Shown: positions 8,109 through 14,304, counted from the first letter of the stretch. The stretch is DNA of 14,304 nt from Chlorobiota bacterium (GCA_013151975.1 JAADHG010000292.1:1-14304); one strand, 5' to 3'. Numbers and translations are program-made. The notes: generated from the letters alone by a model not told the origin.

Positions 8109-8221
8109 CAACTTTTAACAAAATGGGGTGCTCTTTTTATATATTTATAACAATCATTTCTAAGGTTTTAAACAAACTGAAAAAAAATGAAAATTTTAAA
8201 AAAAATTGGAGTAAATTATTC

Positions 8222-8653
8222 CTAAAAAGGCAAAAAAACTTTGCCTTGCTTAATTAGTGTAGAAAACTCTTTTATTGTTCTGTCTTGAAGTACTTTTATG
8301 AATTTTGTCTTTATTGGATACACCAATTCATGTAAAGGGCATGGTTTTTCTAAATTACATTTTTCTAAACTTAACACACATGCCTGTAATCTTTTTTCTC
8401 CATCAATAATATTTATAATATCCATTAAGGAATTATCCATATTTGCATTACTTAAATAAAACCCTCCTTTTGGACCCCTTGAAGAAGAAATAATATTCTT
8501 TTTAGAAAGTTCTTGTAAAAGTTTAGCAATGTATGCTTGAGGCACGTTTATGGGTTCAGAAATATCTTTCACCATTATTTTTTTATTATCTTTAGAATTT
8601 AACGCTAAAAATAAAACTGCTTTAATAGCATACTTCGACGAATTTGAAAGCAT
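8222..8653 (-). CDS. Rrf2-family transcription regulator, probable Fe-S cluster sensor
   Basis: The 143-residue length and layout are those of Rrf2 proteins such as IscR and NsrR. A winged helix-turn-helix fills residues 1-70 (SKYAIKAVLFLAL, then INVPQAYIAKLLQELSKKNII and the wing SSRGPKGGFYLS). Three cysteines, Cys92, Cys99 and Cys105, follow in ACVLSLEKCNLEKPCPLH, where this family binds a [2Fe-2S] or [4Fe-4S] cluster. The spacing here is C-X6-C-X5-C, one residue longer in the first gap than E. coli IscR. The gene is divergent from the nos operon, and a perfect palindrome overlaps its predicted promoter. The likely role is sensing nitric oxide, oxygen or Fe-S status and regulating the nos genes and itself; an NsrR-like function is inferred from context and not provable from sequence. 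Confidence 0.92.
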   Translation of the reverse strand: MLSNSSKYAIKAVLFLALNSKDNKKIMVKDISEPINVPQAYIAKLLQELSKKNIISSSRGPKGGFYLSNANMDNSLMDIINIIDGEKRLQACVLSLEKCNLEKPCPLHELVYPIKTKFIKVLQDRTIKEFSTLIKQGKVFLPF

Positions 8654-8660
8654 CTAAATC

Positions 8661-8679
8661 TTGATTTTAGGAAAATCAA
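8661..8679. promoter_or_regulatory. perfect palindrome over the rrf2 promoter, candidate operator
   Basis: TTGATTTT (8661-8668) and AAAATCAA (8672-8679) are exact inverted repeats around AGG. The palindrome lies 7 nt upstream of the rrf2 start codon and covers the end of its -7 element and the predicted start point, a classic position for a repressor. The half-site begins like an Fnr half-site (TTGAT), but the 9-nt spacing to ATCAA is not the Fnr spacing of 4. Autoregulation by the Rrf2 protein is the simplest reading. Confidence 0.5.
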
Positions 8680-8684
8680 AAATA
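8677..8684 (-). promoter_or_regulatory. candidate -7 element for rrf2
   Basis: The minus strand reads TATTTTTG, matching TAnnTTTG and identical to the elements proposed for odhA and the nos operon. It would give a start near 8671 and a leader of about 18 nt. No TTG stands at the expected -33 distance. Confidence 0.45.
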
Positions 8685-8702
8685 AAAAGATATTTACATC
8701 CT

Positions 8703-8724
8703 AAATATGATTTTTGTCATATTT
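8703..8724. promoter_or_regulatory. 22-bp Crp/Fnr-type palindrome upstream of the nos operon
   Basis: AAATATGA (8703-8710) and TCATATTT (8717-8724) are exact inverted repeats separated by TTTTTG. The layout AAAT-n-TGA-N6-TCA-n-ATTT is that of the 22-bp binding sites of the Crp/Fnr family. Its centre (8713.5) is about 42 nt upstream of the start predicted from the -7 element at 8743-8750, the position used by class II activators that contact RNA polymerase directly. No Crp/Fnr gene is in the window. Confidence 0.6.
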
Positions 8725-8742
8725 TAATATTCAAGAGGGTTA

Positions 8743-8750
8743 TATTTTTG
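8743..8750 (+). promoter_or_regulatory. candidate -7 element of the nos operon
   Basis: TATTTTTG matches TAnnTTTG exactly. A start near 8755 would give a leader of about 30 nt before the cytochrome gene. The nearest upstream TTG (8714-8716) leaves a 26-nt gap, too long for a good -33 element, which fits a promoter that needs the activator proposed to bind at 8703-8724. Confidence 0.5.
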
Positions 8751-8784
8751 GCATATTAATTTACCAAACAAACAATATAAAATC

Positions 8785-9285
8785 ATGAAAACACTAAAAA
8801 TTTTAACTCTAGTATTTACCTTACTAATACTAAGCTGCGGAGGTGGAGAAGAAAAAAAAGAATCCTCAAAAGTAAAACTCAAAACTCAAACCACAGAAAA
8901 GAAAACCGCAGTTAAAAAAACTACAACAAAAGCTTCTGAAACAATTGATCTTACCAATAAAGGTGTTGGTCCTATTACATCTGTTACTTTAGGTGCAGAA
9001 ATAGACCAAGCCATGGCTACAAAAGGTGCGGAAATTTATAAAAAAATGTGTACTGCTTGCCATAAACCAACCAAGAAATTTATTGGTCCCGCTCCTATAG
9101 GCGTATTATCTAGAAGAACTCCAGAATGGATTATGAATATGATATTAGACCCTGAAGATATGGTTGCAAAAGATCCTTTAGCAAAAAAATTACTCATGGA
9201 ATTTAATGGCTCTCCTATGGCGAATCAAAACCTATCAGAAGAGGAAGCTAGAGCCGTACTTGAATATTTTAGAACATTAAAATAG
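8785..9285 (+). CDS. class I c-type cytochrome, lipoprotein, of the nos cluster
   Basis: A lipoprotein signal (MKTLKILTLVFTLLILSC) places acylated Cys18 at the membrane surface. A Lys/Thr-rich tether follows (about 20-55), then one cytochrome c domain (about 75-166). Haem attaches through CTACH (Cys89, Cys92) with His93 as proximal ligand; Met145 in GSPMANQ is the probable distal ligand. The final helix SEEEARAVLEYFRTL is typical of the fold. It is the first gene of the operon and is followed after 6 nt by the fasciclin gene and then nosZ. By position it most likely carries electrons from the quinol-oxidising chain to NosZ at the periplasmic face. The tether could let the domain shuttle between partners. 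This role is inferred from gene order. Confidence 0.92.
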   Translation: MKTLKILTLVFTLLILSCGGGEEKKESSKVKLKTQTTEKKTAVKKTTTKASETIDLTNKGVGPITSVTLGAEIDQAMATKGAEIYKKMCTACHKPTKKFIGPAPIGVLSRRTPEWIMNMILDPEDMVAKDPLAKKLLMEFNGSPMANQNLSEEEARAVLEYFRTLK

Positions 9286-9291
9286 AATAAT

Positions 9292-9867
9292 ATGAAAACT
9301 AACATTAAAATGTTGCTTAGTGTAATTGTTTTATTCATTTTTATTGGATGTAAAAATGACGGGAAACAAGAAACAAGCACAACCAAAAAAACAGAAATTA
9401 AAGTAGACAAAACAAAAGGACAAGCCTTTATTAAAGATGATGAATCAACACCAAATGTTTTACAAATAGCAATTGGCTCACCGGATCATACAACTTTAGT
9501 TGCTGCAGTACAAGCAGCCGATTTAGAAAATTCTCTTGTAAATGCAGGTCCATTAATGGTCTTTGCACCAACAAATGCTGCTTTTGATGCTTTGCCTGAA
9601 GGTACTGTAGAAAATTTATTAAAGCCAGAAAATAAAGAGGCTTTAGCAAATATTTTAAAGTATCATGTTACTCCTGGAAACTATTCTAAAGAGTTTCTTA
9701 AGAAGTTTAAAAAATTGGGGCAAGCTAATAATGACTATGTAAAAATAGAAGTGAAAGGTGATGATGTATATGTTGGAGGTGCTAAAATAATTGCTAGTAT
9801 TAAAGCAGGAAACGGGATAGTACATGTAATTGATAAGGTGCTTTTGCCACCTACTAAAGAAAATTAA
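9292..9867 (+). CDS. fasciclin (FAS1)-domain lipoprotein of the nos cluster
   Basis: The signal MKTNIKMLLSVIVLFIFIGC ends in a lipobox with Cys20. After a charged linker (about 21-50) a single FAS1 domain fills residues about 54-190. Both conserved FAS1 boxes are recognisable: H1-like PLMVFAPTNAAFDALPEGTV and H2-like KIIASIKAGNGIVHVIDKVL, with the intervening YHVTPG. Total length of 191 residues is normal for a secreted one-domain fasciclin. It starts 6 nt after the cytochrome stop and ends 28 nt before nosZ, so it is in the same transcript. FAS1 domains mediate protein-protein adhesion; a scaffold that holds the cytochrome or NosZ at the membrane is a reasonable idea, but its real job in N2O reduction is unknown. 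Confidence 0.9.
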   Translation: MKTNIKMLLSVIVLFIFIGCKNDGKQETSTTKKTEIKVDKTKGQAFIKDDESTPNVLQIAIGSPDHTTLVAAVQAADLENSLVNAGPLMVFAPTNAAFDALPEGTVENLLKPENKEALANILKYHVTPGNYSKEFLKKFKKLGQANNDYVKIEVKGDDVYVGGAKIIASIKAGNGIVHVIDKVLLPPTKEN

Positions 9868-9895
9868 AACATTTAAAAACTAACAAATATTAATA

Positions 9896-11857
9896 ATGAA
9901 AAATATATTTAAAATTTCAGTTGGATTTCTAATAATTGCAATTGCAGCTACGAGTTGCAATAACAGTGATTCTTCTAAGTCAAAGGGTGCATTATCATCT
10001 AGTGCCGCCGAACAAGTTTATGTTGCACCTGGAGAACATGATGAGTTTTACGCATTCTTATCTGGTGGGTTTAGTGGTCAATTATCAGTATATGGTTTAC
10101 CATCAGGTAGATTGTTTAAAGTAATTCCTGTATTCTCGCAAGACGCGGAAAAAGCTTATGGGTATAATGAAGAAACAAAACCTATGTTAATGACATCGTT
10201 TGGTGAAATCCCATGGGGAGATGCTCACCATCCAGATATTTCTCAAACAAATGGTGTATTGGATGGTCGCTGGATATTTATTAATGAAAATAATACACCA
10301 CGAATTGCAAGAATTGATCTTACAACTTTTGAAACAGTCGAAATAATTGAAATTCCTAACACAGCAGGAAACCATAGCTCGTCCTACGTTACTGATAATA
10401 CAGAGTATGTGATTGCTGGCACACGTTTTAGTGTTCCTGTACCACAACGGGATATGTCAATTAAAGATTATAAAGGAAACTTTAAAGGGGCATTATCATT
10501 CCTTAAAGTTGATCCAGATAGTGGTCAAATGGATTTATCTTTTCAAATATTAATGCCAGGATTTGATTATGATAAAGCACACCCTGGACGCGGAAAATCT
10601 GATGGTTGGTTTTTCTACACAACTTACAATACAGAAGAAGCAAATACTTTGCTAGAGGTAAATGCATCGCAAAACGATAAAGATTTTATTGCTGCTGTAA
10701 ATTGGAAAAAAGCTGAAGAATATATAAAAGCTGGTAAATTTAAAACTATGCCTGCAAAATATGCTCACAATATCTATAATGATGAAACACATTCAGCAAC
10801 TACTACTTGGGGAACATCAGTAAAAGTGTTAGATCCAGCCGAATGCCCTGGTTTGGTATATTTTTTACCAACACCAAAATCGCCACATGGCTGTGATGTT
10901 GACCCAACAGGAGAGTACATTGTTGGTAGCGGTAAATTAGCTGCTAGTTTAACAGTACATTCATTTACAAAAATGTTGGACGCCATTAAAAATGAAAAAT
11001 TTGCAGGCGAAGCTTATGGTATTCCTATCTTAAATTTCGAAGATGTTTTAGCTGGAACTGTAGAGCAACCTGGATTAGGACCTTTACATACCGAATTTGA
11101 TAACAAAGGAAATGCTTATACTACGTTCTTTATTTCATCTGAAGTTGTAAAATGGAAATTAGGCACTTGGGAAATTTTAGACAGACAACCAGCATTTTAT
11201 TCTCCTGGTCATTTAATGATTCCTGGTGGGAATTCGCAAAAACCTTTTGGGAAATATTTAGTGTCTTTAAATAAAATTACCAAAGACCGTTATTTACCAA
11301 CGGGACCTGAAGTATGCCAATCCGCTCAATTGTTTGATATTTCTGGCGATAAGATGAAACTTTTGCTAGACTTCCCAACAATAGGAGAACCACATTATGC
11401 TGCTGGAATTCCTGCTAATTTAATAGCTCCAAAATCTAAAAAAATATTTAAATTAGCCGATAACAAACACCCATTTGCTACTACAAGTGATGCCGACGCA
11501 AGAGTTGAACGTGATGGAAATAATGTTCATATATATATGACTACTATTAGAAGCCACTTCAATCCAGATAATATTGAAGGTGTAAAAGTAGGCGATAAAG
11601 TATATTTTCATGTAACAAATTTAGAACAAGATTACGATGTACCACATGGTGTAAGTATGATTGGAGCAAATACATCCGAAGTATTAATTATGCCTGGGCA
11701 AACCGAAACCTTTGTTTGGTATCCTAAACAAGTTGGGGTTTGGCCATTCTATTGTACCGATTTCTGTTCGGCTCTACACCAAGAAATGCAAGGATATATT
11801 AGAGTATCTCCAAAAAATTCAAACATAGAATTGTCTTGGGGTCTTGGAGAAGATTAA
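9896..11857 (+). CDS. nosZ: nitrous-oxide reductase, clade II (Sec-exported)
   Basis: NosZ reduces N2O to N2 in the periplasm using two copper centres. The 653-residue chain starts with a Sec-type lipoprotein signal (FLIIAIAATSC, Cys21) with no twin arginine, the mark of clade II enzymes. The seven-bladed propeller holds all seven CuZ histidines: His111 and His112 in DAHHPD, His160 in AGNHSS, His331 in SPHGCDV, His398 in LGPLHTEF, His439 in SPGHLM and His500 in GEPHYA. The C-terminal cupredoxin domain (about 540-640) has the CuA ligands His584 (VPHGVSM), Cys620, Cys624, His628 and Met631 in CTDFCSALHQEM. Every copper ligand is present, so the enzyme should be active. It lies third in the operon and is followed by a strong terminator, so it may be made in larger amounts than the maturation genes downstream. 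Confidence 0.98.
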   Translation: MKNIFKISVGFLIIAIAATSCNNSDSSKSKGALSSSAAEQVYVAPGEHDEFYAFLSGGFSGQLSVYGLPSGRLFKVIPVFSQDAEKAYGYNEETKPMLMTSFGEIPWGDAHHPDISQTNGVLDGRWIFINENNTPRIARIDLTTFETVEIIEIPNTAGNHSSSYVTDNTEYVIAGTRFSVPVPQRDMSIKDYKGNFKGALSFLKVDPDSGQMDLSFQILMPGFDYDKAHPGRGKSDGWFFYTTYNTEEANTLLEVNASQNDKDFIAAVNWKKAEEYIKAGKFKTMPAKYAHNIYNDETHSATTTWGTSVKVLDPAECPGLVYFLPTPKSPHGCDVDPTGEYIVGSGKLAASLTVHSFTKMLDAIKNEKFAGEAYGIPILNFEDVLAGTVEQPGLGPLHTEFDNKGNAYTTFFISSEVVKWKLGTWEILDRQPAFYSPGHLMIPGGNSQKPFGKYLVSLNKITKDRYLPTGPEVCQSAQLFDISGDKMKLLLDFPTIGEPHYAAGIPANLIAPKSKKIFKLADNKHPFATTSDADARVERDGNNVHIYMTTIRSHFNPDNIEGVKVGDKVYFHVTNLEQDYDVPHGVSMIGANTSEVLIMPGQTETFVWYPKQVGVWPFYCTDFCSALHQEMQGYIRVSPKNSNIELSWGLGED

Positions 11858-11904
11858 ACTAATTTTAATTAGGAGAATTTTGTTTTAGTGTTTATTTTCC
11901 TGAT

Positions 11905-11945
11905 AAGGCGAGAGTTAATTATTTCGCTCTCGCCTTTTATTTTTA
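11905..11945 (+). terminator. intrinsic terminator after nosZ
   Basis: AAGGCGAGAG (11905-11914) pairs exactly with CTCTCGCCTT (11927-11936) around a 12-nt loop, and the stem runs into TTTTATTTTTATT. It lies 47 nt after the nosZ stop inside an otherwise co-directional cluster. It may end most transcripts after nosZ and let a minority read through, or the downstream genes may have their own promoter. No clear TAnnTTTG is seen between it and the next gene. Confidence 0.85.
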
Positions 11946-11952
11946 TTAAAAC

Positions 11953-11986
11953 TATTAAACACTAATTAAATTTTATTAAACACTAA
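11953..11986 (+). repeat. 13-bp direct repeat in the leader of the membrane protein gene
   Basis: TATTAAACACTAA occurs at 11953-11965 and again at 11974-11986, a period of 21 bp (two helix turns). A related string (CATTAAAACACTAAA) lies directly before the nosL ATG. It could be an AT-rich translation leader, which flavobacteria use in place of a Shine-Dalgarno sequence, or a tandem protein-binding site. Confidence 0.45.
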
Positions 11987-11992
11987 AGAGCA

Positions 11993-12589
11993 ATGAAAAA
12001 GTCAAGACTTTTAATGTTGTTAGCAGCATTATTACCACTGGGGTTGTTTATTTTTCCGTTATGGAATATCACTTTAGAAGCACCTCAATACCCAATTCCT
12101 TTGGGAATGAATATCCATATTAATGATTTTTCTGATGCTAATCCCTTTGATATTAAAAATATCAATTTAATGAATCATTATGTTGGTATGAAATACATTC
12201 CTGACGCAATTCCAGAATTTAAAATATTTCCTGCTGGTATTATCATTACCACAATCATTGGGCTTATCATTGGGTTTAAATTTAATTATAAATGGTTTTT
12301 AGGGTGGTTTATTTTAATGATTGTTTTAAGCCTTGCCGGACTTTACGACTTTTATTTATGGGAACATGATTATGGTAATAATCTTGATCCAAAAGCCATT
12401 ATGAAGTTCACTAACCCTGATGGCTCAATAATGGGCTTTCAACCGCCTTTGTTTGGGTCTAAAGATATTCTTAATTTTACGGCACACTCTTATCCACGAT
12501 TGGGTACTTTGTTTTTAGCTTTAGGAATTGCTGTTTCGTTAATTGCTTTTCTTCTGGGTAAAAAAGAAAGTAAAAGTATTACTGTTTAG
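11993..12589 (+). CDS. conserved four-helix membrane protein of clade II nos clusters (NosB-like)
   Basis: This 198-residue protein has four predicted membrane helices at about 4-24, 78-96, 101-121 and 168-188. The loop between helices 1 and 2 (about 25-77) carries the conserved-looking strings APQYPIPLGMNIHI and IKNINLMNHYVGMKYI; that between 3 and 4 has YLWEHDYGNNLDPKAI. The NHYVGM motif, and the place between nosZ and nosL/nosD, agree with the membrane protein that recurs in clade II nos operons and is often called NosB. The His, Met and acidic residues in the loops would allow metal or haem binding, but no known cofactor motif is complete. A role in electron delivery to, or maturation of, NosZ is inferred from gene order. 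Symbol withheld because similarity to the original NosB could not be tested. Confidence 0.8.
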   Translation: MKKSRLLMLLAALLPLGLFIFPLWNITLEAPQYPIPLGMNIHINDFSDANPFDIKNINLMNHYVGMKYIPDAIPEFKIFPAGIIITTIIGLIIGFKFNYKWFLGWFILMIVLSLAGLYDFYLWEHDYGNNLDPKAIMKFTNPDGSIMGFQPPLFGSKDILNFTAHSYPRLGTLFLALGIAVSLIAFLLGKKESKSITV

Positions 12590-12615
12590 TAGTAATATTA
12601 CATTAAAACACTAAA

Positions 12616-13113
12616 ATGAAAAATGCCAAGCATTTTCACGAGCTCAATGTATATAAGAGTCACGTGAACAAAACACTAAAACAAATAACAATACTAGTTG
12701 TGTTTCTTATTACGCTAAATTGTAGCAATGCGCCTCAAACCATAAATTACGGTCAAGATGGTTGTCGCTTTTGCAAAATGACTATTGTAGATAAACTACA
12801 TGCAGCCCAAATTGTAACAAAAAAAGGGAAGTCTTATACATTTGATGCTACTGAATGTATGGTTAATTTCTTAAAAGAATTTGACACCTCTAAAGTGAAA
12901 TTATATTTAACTACAAACTATTCAAATCCAGAAGAGCTGATTGATGCTACTAGTGCTACCTTTTTAATAAGTAAAAACATCCCAAGCCCTATGGGTGCTT
13001 TTATTTCAGGATTTAAGAATAAAGAGGATGCTATTAAAACACAATCTGAACAAGGTGGCGATTTATATACTTGGAATACACTTTTAGAACATTTAAAAAA
13101 CAGTAATAAGTGA
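12616..13113 (+). CDS. nosL: NosL, copper-binding lipoprotein for NosZ maturation
   Basis: NosL is an outer-face lipoprotein that supplies Cu(I) for the CuZ site of NosZ. The copper motif is present as DGCRFCKMTIVD (Cys50, Cys53, Met55, ATG numbering) and is followed by the conserved FDATECMVNFL (Cys81, Met82) and SPMGAFISGF. The lipobox LITLNC puts the acylated cysteine at 36. From the ATG at 12616 there are 16 extra residues (His-containing, MKNAKHFHELNVYKSH) ahead of a normal signal peptide; the in-frame GTG at 12664 gives MNKTLKQITILVVFLITLNC, a standard 20-residue lipoprotein signal, and could be the true start. The ATG is kept because the upstream leader matches that of the preceding gene. 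The stop overlaps the GTG start of nosD by 4 nt (GTGA), so the two are translationally coupled. Confidence 0.93.
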   Translation: MKNAKHFHELNVYKSHVNKTLKQITILVVFLITLNCSNAPQTINYGQDGCRFCKMTIVDKLHAAQIVTKKGKSYTFDATECMVNFLKEFDTSKVKLYLTTNYSNPEELIDATSATFLISKNIPSPMGAFISGFKNKEDAIKTQSEQGGDLYTWNTLLEHLKNSNK

Positions 13114-14304
13114 AAAAGATAATTGTTTTATTAATTACCCTTTTATTTTTTTCTGCGTCTTCATTATATGCCGAAACCATTATAGTATGCAAAACTTGTA
13201 AAGTTAATTCTATTAAAGAAGCCATAGCTATGGCTGAAGACTTTGATACAATTAGAGTACAAAAAGGCACTTATAAAGAATTTGATATTATTATAAATAA
13301 GCCTTTAACCATAATTGGTGAAAATCTTCCTGTAATTGATGGTGAATTAAAAGGAGAGATTATTACCATTATTTCAGACAATGTAACTATTGATGGCTTG
13401 TTTATTAAAAATGTGGGGAGAAGTTATACCAAAGATTTTGCTGCTATTCGCATAAGAAAAAGTAAAAAATTTGAAATTAAAAACTTAATTCTTGAAAACC
13501 TCTTCTTTGGTATTTATCTTGAAAAATCAAGTCATGGTAAAGTATATAACAATAGAATAATTGGTGATGCTGTTGAAGAATATAACTCTGGCAATGGCAT
13601 ACAATTGTGGTATAGTCAAAATATTGTTATTGAAAATAATTTTATACAAGGTGTTAGAGATGGTATTTATTTAGAATTCTCTGATAACTGTATAATAAAA
13701 AATAATGTAAGCACTAAAAACGTTCGATACGGTTTGCATTTTATGTTTTCAGACAATGATGTTTATGAGAGTAACACGTTTCAAGAAAATGGCGCAGGTG
13801 TAGCTGTTATGTTTTCAAAAAAAATAAAAATGTTTAATAACCTCTTTAAAGAAAATTGGGGTTCGGCATCTTATGGTTTACTTTTAAAAGAGATAAATGA
13901 CGCTGAGATAATAGGTAATACTTTTGAAAAAAACACTATTGGAATTAACATTGAAGGGACTAATAGAATTAATTACAAAAACAATGATTTTATTAGAAAT
14001 GGCTGGGCAATGAAAGTACGTGGCGCCTGTTATGCTAACAAGTTTCTAAGTAATAATTTTTTATATAATTCTTTTGATGTCTCCTACAATAGTAAGATAA
14101 ACGATAATGAATTTGATAATAATTACTGGAGCAATTATACTGGTTACGACTTAGATAAAAATGGTATTGGCGACGTCCCTTACAGACCTGTAAAATTATT
14201 TTCTTACATTGTAAATCGTACACCTGAAACTATTATTTTATTGAGAAGTTTATTTATAGATATTATAGATTTTTCTGAAAAAGTGTCTCCTGTTTTTACA
14301 CCAG
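13110..14304 (+). CDS. nosD: NosD, periplasmic beta-helix copper-maturation protein (3' end beyond the window)
   Basis: An uninterrupted frame of 398 codons runs from GTG at 13110 to the window edge. NosD works with the NosFY ABC transporter to build the CuZ centre of NosZ in the periplasm. A Sec signal peptide (MKKIIVLLITLLFFSASSLYA) is followed by SIKEAIAMAEDFDTIRVQKGTY, the usual NosD opening, and then right-handed beta-helix (CASH) repeats. Diagnostic strings are RYGLHFMFSDN (206-216), NNYWSNYTGYDLDKNGIGD (337-355) and the following PYRPVKLFSYIV. Only some tens of residues should be missing at the C-terminus. The GTG start overlaps the nosL stop by 4 nt, and no ATG lies nearby that would keep the signal peptide. 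A CKTC pair (Cys27, Cys30) sits just after the cleavage site. nosF and nosY are expected next. Confidence 0.96.
   Translation, partial: MKKIIVLLITLLFFSASSLYAETIIVCKTCKVNSIKEAIAMAEDFDTIRVQKGTYKEFDIIINKPLTIIGENLPVIDGELKGEIITIISDNVTIDGLFIKNVGRSYTKDFAAIRIRKSKKFEIKNLILENLFFGIYLEKSSHGKVYNNRIIGDAVEEYNSGNGIQLWYSQNIVIENNFIQGVRDGIYLEFSDNCIIKNNVSTKNVRYGLHFMFSDNDVYESNTFQENGAGVAVMFSKKIKMFNNLFKENWGSASYGLLLKEINDAEIIGNTFEKNTIGINIEGTNRINYKNNDFIRNGWAMKVRGACYANKFLSNNFLYNSFDVSYNSKINDNEFDNNYWSNYTGYDLDKNGIGDVPYRPVKLFSYIVNRTPETIILLRSLFIDIIDFSEKVSPVFTP

Noticed and set aside
8661..8679. Reading the TTGAT...ATCAA palindrome as an Fnr box.
   Set aside because: Fnr sites have 4 nt between TTGAT and ATCAA; here there are 9, so it does not fit Fnr.
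12616..12663. The extra N-terminal residues of NosL (MKNAKHFHELNVYKSH) recall the opening of four-helix-bundle (23S intervening-sequence) proteins.
   Set aside because: Only about ten residues are alike and nothing downstream continues the family; an upstream start or a GTG start at 12664 explains it more simply.
13034..13270. Minus-strand open frame across the nosL-nosD junction.
   Set aside because: It is antisense to two well-supported overlapping genes and has no recognisable features.

Overview
The window looks like chromosome of a member of the Flavobacteriaceae (Bacteroidota). The DNA is strongly AT-rich, start codons lack obvious Shine-Dalgarno sequences, several promoter candidates match the Bacteroidota -7 element TAnnTTTG, and the proteins are of flavobacterial type: a CHAT/TPR protein, short lipoprotein signals, and a Sec-exported (clade II) nitrous oxide reductase. 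No tRNA, rRNA, CRISPR array or insertion sequence was seen.

Region 1 (1-3771, + strand): after a possible C-terminal scrap of an upstream outer-membrane protein comes a three-gene set. It encodes a large CHAT-domain (caspase-like) protein with TPR-like repeats and a C-terminal membrane anchor, a small retropepsin-like aspartic protease whose gene overlaps it, and a NarL-type response regulator with no histidine kinase beside it. Two different protease folds next to a transcription regulator make this the least explained part of the window.

Region 2 (3772-4077): about 150 nt of structured non-coding DNA, a 33-residue single-pass membrane protein, and a bidirectional terminator shared with the opposing odh genes.

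Region 3 (4078-8653, - strand): rrf2-type regulator, then odhA and odhB, the E1 and E2 subunits of 2-oxoglutarate dehydrogenase (TCA cycle). A short sequence resembling a dispersed flavobacterial repeat lies in frame inside the E2 linker.

Region 4 (8654-14304, + strand): a nitrous-oxide-reduction (nos) cluster divergent from rrf2. The order is lipoprotein cytochrome c, fasciclin-domain lipoprotein, nosZ, terminator, conserved four-helix membrane protein (NosB-like), nosL and nosD, which runs off the end; nosF and nosY would be expected next. The 131-nt divergent spacer has two perfect palindromes. One lies over the rrf2 -7 element and fits autoregulation. The other has Crp/Fnr geometry and sits about 42 nt upstream of the predicted nos start, as expected for a class II activator. 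The picture is N2O respiration at the outer face of the inner membrane, with electrons fed by a local cytochrome c and transcription controlled by an Fe-S-type Rrf2 sensor and probably a Crp/Fnr protein encoded elsewhere.
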